The notes under the pieces: model-generated
Told to the model about the DNA's origin: nothing
Databases searched by the model: none
Seen by the model: only the letters and a program-made list of their open reading frames with translations
Made by a program: the position numbers and the translations under genes
Shown here: one piece after another, positions 57,391 to 64,000 of the stretch
Position numbering within the stretch: the stretch's first letter is position 1
How the letters are laid out: each line of letters opens with the position of its first letter
NCBI RefSeq assembly: GCF_003473485.1
Contig: NC_053049.1
Span: 10,230,001-10,294,000, forward strand
DNA: 64,000 nt
Direction of reading: 5' to 3'
From: Medicago truncatula
Taxonomy: Eukaryota; Streptophyta; Magnoliopsida; Fabales; Fabaceae

Positions 57391-58755
57391 TGTAGTGGTT
57401 CCCCCAATCGTCCTTGCTAGTATATCCACTCTTTGTAGAAAAATCCACGGTCTTCCACTATGATTGAATGTTTGCACAGTGTGCTACAACGTTTGATTAC
57501 AAGCAATTAACGAATTATGTCACTCTTTAACCTAAAAGATTACCAAGGTCCTAAACTATGTGTATCAAGATTACCTATAACTTGATCCAAATCTGAGATC
57601 CACAAATTTGATACTTCAACCCTTCAAATCTTCTATTCTATCAAGTCATTTGGAAATCTTCATCAAGATTCCTTCTCCTGCATAGATTCCTTTGATTACT
57701 TCTTGTAGCCTTTGGAACTTTGAGCACCTTAAATTCTTCGAAAGATTCAAACCAATACACAGCCTACATTTGTCCCTCTAATCTTAGAAATCATACTTTT
57801 AGTGAAAATATACTGTCTAAATCGATTGGAACAAATGCCGAATTGGTTTAGAGACTAAAAAAGGATCATGGGAAACATATGAAGATTGAGTCGATTCCAC
57901 ATGAACTCTATGAAGATTGAATCCATTGGGTGATCCTTCTGCAACAGTTCGAATTAATTCAAAATGTGCCAACAAACTCTCTGACTTGTCTTAATTGATT
58001 CAAATTGTCGGTTGTGCCATTTTCAGTCGATTTGAGTAGTGAAAAAGTGTTTTTTAAAAGAGTTTAAAATGTACAAAAATGCTTGGAAAAAATCCAAAGG
58101 TTTCCGATAAAAAAACTACTATTGAAAAAGGAGTTTACCAAGACCACGGCGCTCAAGTTAACACCAAAACATGATTACCACTACATGACTTTTGAAAAAT
58201 GATTATTACCAAAGATTGTTATGCATGCTCAAAAGTTTTATGCAAAGTGAGAATAAGTTCTAAACTTAGTGGGACAAAACAATATAATCTAAAACCATCC
58301 TAAACCCTGAGACATCATCAAAACTTAAGATAAATTTTTAGAAGCTACATCAGATTCATCTTTGTTGTGTAGTTTCCACTCCGTACATGGACCTATTAAT
58401 TGGACACACGTCTTTAAAAAATACTTGAACAAAGTGATCCGGGATAGAGACACGACACATAATATGAGTAGTTGTGTTTAGTGGTGGTTGTCTTCTAATT
58501 GGGAAAAAAGTTTTAGAAATACATGTTTCACGTTTAGTCAACTTAACCACAACTTTATTGTAGCAAGTTGCAATAATGAGACTCATATCTAATAACGTTA
58601 ATCACTTCTCTCTTAGTGCCATTTCATTATTTGATGTAAGGTACAAACCATTCAAGATATATTGAAAATGTTCCTCACCTTGAAATGATTCCTCATCAAT
58701 CACTATATTTAGAGTCTTTTTAATTAAGTTTTTAATCTATTTTTTTTTTAGTTTA
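57391..58755. other. Intergenic sequence
   Basis: No gene or clear element recognised. Confidence 0.5.
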
Positions 58756-58948
58756 CTAGTAAGAATACCCGTGCTAACGCACGGGTTGATATATAGAATT
58801 TATGTATAATTGCCTTTGATAATGATAATTTGAATATTCATTAATTATGCATTAAATACTTGAATATTATCTATTGGTGAATATATTTTTTCAAAGCTAT
58901 CAGCTAACAAAATTAGTAATAATTTATATATAAGCTAAGATACACTCG

Positions 58949-58952
<4 letters not shown>

Positions 58953-59005
<53 letters not shown>
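58953..59005. repeat. (TA)n microsatellite
   Basis: About 26 uninterrupted TA units inside the Helitron near its 3' end. Confidence 0.95.
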
Positions 59006-59008
<3 letters not shown>

Positions 59009-59349
59009 TAAAGTTACAATTAAAAACCTCTAATAAAGTACATGGAATTGAAAAATGAGAATAATAATAATATTACATATAGTAGTATTATTGAAATTTT
59101 AATAACGTCTAGAAAATTTGGAGACGGAAACAATGTTTTTAGCCATGATAGAGTCGCACTTAAACTCAAGTATGCTATTTGGATATATCCGATTGGTCAA
59201 GCAAAATGCTCTCCATCCTCTAAGACATAGTCTGGTCATCTTTAGGCAAACTATTGAAAATAGGTATATAACCATATGCTAGTCAGTTACGACAACGATT
59301 ATAGACAGAATACAAAAGAAAAACACATGATTGATTAAGGGTAACCAAC

Positions 59350-60702
59350 CTTTCCCTGAACATGTTGATCTCAGGCATGTCATCATTGATAAACAATTTA
59401 GTGAAGGAGTAAGTGTTCGAAACACTCAGTGGGTAGCGTCCTGAGTTTATGATAATGGAAAAAACACATGAATCATATTTGAATAAACATATAATACTAA
59501 AAATAATGTTAGTAAAAAGGTAGTTAATTAAAGAAACACGAAAAATCCAGTAAACTATTGAAACCTTCTTCCTTGATTTTGCAATACTTCAGTAGAACAA
59601 TGACTAGACCAGCCTCTTTCCTATCACTGTTATATTGAACAAACTTCGGAGCATACTCCTCCCACAGAGTACAGTTCAGAACAATATCACAAAGAATCAT
59701 AACACGAAAGGAATTTAAGTTGGTTGAAAACTCTAAGGAAAAAATTATAAGGTAATAAGTATTGCAATATGATAACTAAAGTGTAACTAAACCTTATATC
59801 TTTCATAGTGAAATTGACTTGAAGCTTTTTCCCTTCATTTAGTTGACAGTAACCCATGTCCTGAACAACTCCAATGACATCTACAAAAAAAAAAAAAAGA
59901 CAAATCAAAGTTACGTAAGGAAACACAAAAAGGCAAAAAAAATGTGAGACATGAATATAACTTTGGTGAGTGAACTTACTAACTAATAGGTCAGGTCGCC
60001 ATTTGCTGGAAACTATTTCAGCAAAAGGCTTATACTTGATGTGCGTATTAGAGATGTCATTGAGGTTGACATCAACAGCAGTTGTTCCACCAGTCCATAT
60101 TAACTTGTACTTATGATCAGAAACTTTAAACAACACATCATTCTTGACCACATGAAAGTTAGTTAAGGTATATGTAGAATTAACTTCAAGTGTTTTGTCA
60201 TAAACAGATTTGTATGCAGTTGGAATGAGTACTTGAATATCATGGCCCTAATATGGTAAAATAAGCTTAAAGTGAATAAGTAACAAAAAAATAAAAAACA
60301 AAGTTTTAAAAAAATAAAAAAACAAACAAGCAACTGAAACCAAAAATAAACCAAAGAGCTGAAACCAAAATCAGTAGGGTATTGAGGTAAGTATTTTATC
60401 ATTACCCTAATAAGGTAAAAAAAAAAAGCTTAAAGTTAATAAGTAAAAAAAAAAATTGTTTTCATAAACAAAAGTAAAACCAATCAGTGACCAGAAAATA
60501 GCAGTAGGGTATTATGTTCAAATGTTATCTCCCATACCTTAGCATCAACAATCAGCAATTCCAAATGTTCTTTTCCATCCTTCACTACTGTCCATTTATC
60601 TTTGACTCGAACTGACAGCTTCCACAAATCTTTTTGATCTGTGATAGCAGCAATGAACTCTTTAGGTCTTTCCATTTTCAGGACTTGATGAATAGGTGTT
60701 TC
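59350..60702 (-). pseudogene. Replication protein A-like (DUF223/OB-fold) gene fragment inside the Helitron
   Basis: Exon-like blocks in order on the minus strand: about 60540-60702 (ERPKEFIAAITDQKDLWKLS, ending LIVDAK), 59986-60246 (DIQVLIPTAYKSVYDKTLEV to FAEIVSSKWRPDLL), about 59793-59880 (DVIGVVQDMGYCQLNEGKKL), about 59574-59693 (NCTLWEEYAPKFVQYNSDRK) and 59350-59440 (YPLSVSNTYSFTKLFINDDM). These match the single-strand-DNA-binding OB folds of the RPA70-like proteins that plant Helitrons often carry. Most splice sites look intact, but the acceptor of the fourth block is unclear and no complete terminus was found, so it is scored as a fragment. Confidence 0.75.
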
Positions 60703-61444
60703 CATCTTCAGAACTTCATTCAAAAAAAGGGAAAAAAAAAGTCATAAGGAAAGGATTAGCTAAATTTTAAGGAGTTGAGAAGATTGTGAACAAAAACTTG
60801 AAGGAAGAAAATAATAAATGAGATTTGGACATAAACACAAGTTGGAAAAAACAGATCTGGAAACCATGTGATTTTTAAGAAACAATAAGTTATGACTGAA
60901 AAAATGGAAGAACATAAATCTTCTTACTTTTGTGATGTTTAAAAGCATTAGTTAATGATGTTTACCAGTAAATGAAAGAGGGTAGGAATGATAAAGAGGG
61001 AAGAAGTGAAAATGAAAAGCAGTTTCTCACCGGTGTTTGAGAGAGGGAACGGATGGTTGTAAAATGTGAAGAGTAGATTATGATGTTAGTAATAAACAAA
61101 GGATATAGTACCAGATATGTGTAAATAGTGTAAGTTGATTTCATTGGAATTAGACAACTTGAGATTTGAACAAAATGTGTATTGATATATTTTCCCACCA
61201 AATAGTTGTCAATAAAGTTCAGTTGTTGTAACCAATTAAAGTTAGATATATAGTGTTAAGTTTGAACTAATGGTAACTAATAAAGTTACATTACACAATT
61301 GGTCCAAACTAATGGTAAGTTAGTTAAAAAAAAAAAAAAATTTAGACAACTTTTACCCATTAATGAAGGACGTGGCAGAAAAAGAGCTTAGGGCATAAGT
61401 GGGTTTTCCACATGATCTTCCTTTCTTATATTAATTAAAGGGGA

Positions 61445-63266
61445 TTGTTGAAGTTAGAGTTGTTTTAAATAAATTATCGTTTTGCAAGATTTCAGTCACT
61501 TAAGTATTTGCTTTCAATTGCTCTAAAAAAAAAAGTATTTGCTTTCAATTTCTCTCTAACCGGCCAAATAGGTTGATCATCGAAAGTGAAGCGTTACCGA
61601 GAGAGTAAGGGTGCAAAATTGTCAATTTTGAATCTCATCATTTTGTACAAAGACATATATATGATAAATTACCAATTATTAAGAAGTAAGCATCATTTGG
61701 TTTGTTCTTATATAAATGGACAATCAACAAAAGAGGATTAATGACAACAATTAAAGAAAAAAGAAAACACTGATAAGAGCTACGGGGATTAGTGAGAGAA
61801 AAACTGCAATTTTATGTGTAATTTTTAACTTTCTTTTATCTTTTGTTAACTATTATGAGTAGATAAACTTCCAACTTAGGGATGAGTTGAGATTGGATGA
61901 AAACCTTGTTTTGTGATTTGATGTTTATCTGGATGAATTCAAATGCATTTTTTTATCTAATATCTTTTCTTTTCGATTTTTATTAATTGGCTTTTAAATT
62001 AATTTACATTTCATGATTTGAAAGAGAGTGGAATTTGTGAATGCTTGAAATAATATTCTTTTCTTCATAGTCTAGAGATTGACCGGACCCTTAAAATTAT
62101 CATAACATATACAAAAGCTTATATTTTTATTTTAAATTGACCAAGAGATTAGAGGCTGAGGTTAAAGGTTTAATCACTAAAAGATGATAATTAAACACTC
62201 TGGAAATTTGATAACAACGCGGGTAATGCATTTATCATGTAGCATCAAATTAATATTTTAAGGTTAGAATTCAAGTATTACTCGTCCCCGACATTTTTGT
62301 TCTTATTAATTTTAATCCAATCTAGTTGTTTAAAATTGCTTTTGCAATAAACAAAAAAATGTAACCTTTTGTTTAGTTAAGCTGCAAATACAATTCAACA
62401 TTATGTCGCCATTTTTGAGTTTGACATTTGGTCTTACTGTTTTAATTTTATAACTTGTACAATTTCGTACACTTGTGAAAATCGTTATCACCTCTAAATA
62501 TTGGCATATAATCATCGTCTTTGGAAATATTATTTGACGCATTTGCTCTTTGATATGTAGTTTAATTTTGTCAACCTAAGTGTTCCCACATCATCAATGA
62601 TAGTGCCATTTCATCAAAATTTACTTCAAAATGAGTAGGGGAACAAAAACTCAAGAAAAATTAAAATTGAGGGACCAAAAAGTTAACATTTAAAATAGGA
62701 GGATCAAAACTTCATTTTAAAAAAAATAAGAGATCAAAAGTACATTTAAGTCAAATTTATTTATCCTCTTTTGACAACACAAAAGAGTATCAGCACATAA
62801 AAATATTAAAAATTGCACTCTCACTTACACAACAAAATTCCTACTCAATCAATAAATAAAACATAAGAAAATTAAGTTAGACTTTCTTTCACATGGACAA
62901 GTTTTATATTCAAGTAATAAAATATTTTGGTAATTTTAAAAATTTACCAATGGGTACGGATATCATTACTCTGATTAGTTTAAGTATATATATTTATTTT
63001 ATCTACGAATACTTGTTAAACTACATACAACATTGTGTCTGTGATAGATTTTATTCATAGATATATGTAGTACATTTCTTTTGTTGTCATCCCTAGCTAT
63101 GCATGATTATATATTAAATTTTTAGCCTAACTCTATCATAATTTCCCACTTCTCTAAAATGTTTTTTTTTTTAAGGACACTTCTCTAAAATGTTGTCACC
63201 ACAAAGTAAAATAGAAACAGATAATATGAATAGGACTGTAGAGTAAATGTGCATGTAAAGGCAAAA
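61445..63266. other. AT-rich intergenic sequence
   Basis: No gene seen. Sequence around 62630-62750 (AGGGACCAAAAAGTTAACAT and related) resembles common low-copy repeat debris. Confidence 0.5.
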
Positions 63267-63432
63267 GTTATGGTGCATAAGTTATTTCCTTATGCACCGT
63301 GCATAAACACATCACAACCATCAGATTTTTTTTATTTTGAACAAAAATGGTTTTGGCTCACTTTGGGGGTGTAGAAAGCAATTATGTTGGGATTTATACA
63401 CGGTGCATAAGGATTTCCTTATGCACCATAAC
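63267..63432. mobile_element. MITE with hairpins nested in each terminal repeat
   Basis: About 166 bp. Termini GTTATGGTGCATAAG and its complement extend over about 42 bases. Each terminus also contains its own hairpin: GGTGCATAAG...CTTATGCACC at 63272-63298 and at 63402-63427. No target-site duplication confirmed. Confidence 0.75.
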
Positions 63433-63454
63433 CACTCCCGTATGTAAGTGCTTA

Positions 63455-63582
63455 CGTTATCAATGGTCCCTATCACAGTCCTTGTCATTGCCAAATTTCC
63501 CATACCATTCATTTTTACCTTTTTGACATCCACCATCCCCGCATCGGTGAACAGGGCACATTGCAGCACATTCTTCAAATAG
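63455..63582 (-). other. Cryptic Cys-rich reading frame
   Basis: A minus-strand frame not starting with ATG ends NDESLFEECAAMCPVHRCGD...KDCDRDH and stop. Five Cys in a short polar segment follow a hydrophobic stretch (LFSILVYFPCVSLY). It resembles the second exon of a secreted Cys-rich peptide gene of the sort abundant in Medicago, with a possible acceptor (CTATAAG) before AATGATGAG. No signal-peptide exon was found. Speculative. Confidence 0.22.
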
Positions 63583-64000
63583 TGACTCATCATTCTTATA
63601 GAGACTTACACATGGGAAATACACCAAAATTGAAAATAAACAACTTTTTTGGTAGCTCTACTTTGTTAAAAAAAAAAATCTTGATAACAATTTGCAAATT
63701 TTATTTGACTTCTCTTATACATTCCTCCTTAATGTGTGAAAGAGACGTTCATGCTCTATTATTGAAAAATACATGGGGTCCTATAATTATATTTTTTTGA
63801 GAGAGGGTCCTATAATCATAAAAGACAATATTATTTGAGCTTAACGTGGGTCATCTAAATGGATTTTATGTGCTTTGTATCCAATGGACGGTAGAATAAT
63901 CTCAATTTCTCAAATGTTAAATGATTTACTCATCCATTGTTGTATATTGAGTTTTTTTCTAGAAGAAATAACATGTAAGATTTAGGAAGACCCTCTTTCC
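63583..64000. other. AT-rich end of window
   Basis: Nothing recognised. Confidence 0.5.

Larger units (their letters stand above)
58756..61444 (-). mobile_element. Helitron, both ends identified, 2.69 kb, RPA-carrying
   Basis: Read on the minus strand it begins TCCCCTTTAATTAATATAAG at 61444, preceded by A, and ends with a hairpin CCCGTGC-GTTA-GCACGGG, a short AT-rich spacer and CTAG at 58756, followed by T. Insertion between A and T with TC...CTRR ends is diagnostic of Helitrons. It carries OB-fold exons but no Rep/helicase, so it is non-autonomous. A long TA microsatellite lies near its 3' end. Confidence 0.85.

Noticed and set aside
1-64000. CRISPR arrays, bacterial operons or phage-like systems
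   Set aside because: None seen; all genes are plant nuclear genes with introns.

Overview
The window looks like nuclear DNA of a papilionoid legume, most like Medicago. It is AT-rich, its genes have short exons and plant-type introns, and it is full of small dispersed elements: tRNA-type SINEs, 9-bp-TSD MITEs, hAT remnants, Helitron ends and a truncated L1 LINE. The species call is inference from gene and repeat character.

Layout. 1-480 is the 3' end of a Helitron, followed by a decayed reverse-transcriptase tail with an R2-like endonuclease domain (594-1160) and a Ty3/gypsy relic (3114-3308). 4788-7396 holds a three-exon group III WRKY transcription factor (348 aa). 10.35-22.2 kb is a tandem duplication of about 5 kb carrying two 479-aa UDP-glycosyltransferases (UGT72/hydroquinone glucosyltransferase type) on the minus strand. 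Between the copies lies a 2-kb spacer with a 550-bp, nearly loopless inverted repeat. Three SINEs in copy 1 and a Mutator-type MITE in copy 2 inserted after the duplication.

23.9-25.5 kb has a small membrane-protein gene whose first in-frame AUG is downstream of spliced leader exons. 27.4-30.5 kb has a two-exon 51-aa membrane micropeptide gene with a LINE nested inside a MITE in its intron. 31.5-34.0 kb is a trichome-birefringence-like (TBL) wall-polysaccharide O-acetyltransferase. 35.8-40.05 kb is a full EDR4-type zinc-ribbon protein (914 aa). 41.6-42.9 kb holds hAT-type elements.

46.1-50.95 kb is a five-exon EMC4 gene (178 aa). Its intron 1 contains two exons of an MGDG-synthase (MGD1-type) copy, and the last two MGD exons lie 1.2 kb upstream, on the other side of EMC4 exon 1. 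EMC4 intron 1 seems to use a GC donor. 54.9-55.3 kb is a small plant protein of unknown function. 58756-61444 is a Helitron with both ends identified, carrying RPA-like OB-fold exons. The last 2.5 kb has a MITE and little else.

The host genes are functionally unrelated (defence regulation, small-molecule glucosylation, wall acetylation, ER membrane insertion), as is usual for a plant chromosome arm. The structure of interest lies in the duplication, the inverted repeats and the scattered gene fragments. Exon boundaries were placed by hand from splice consensus and reading frame. No database search was possible.
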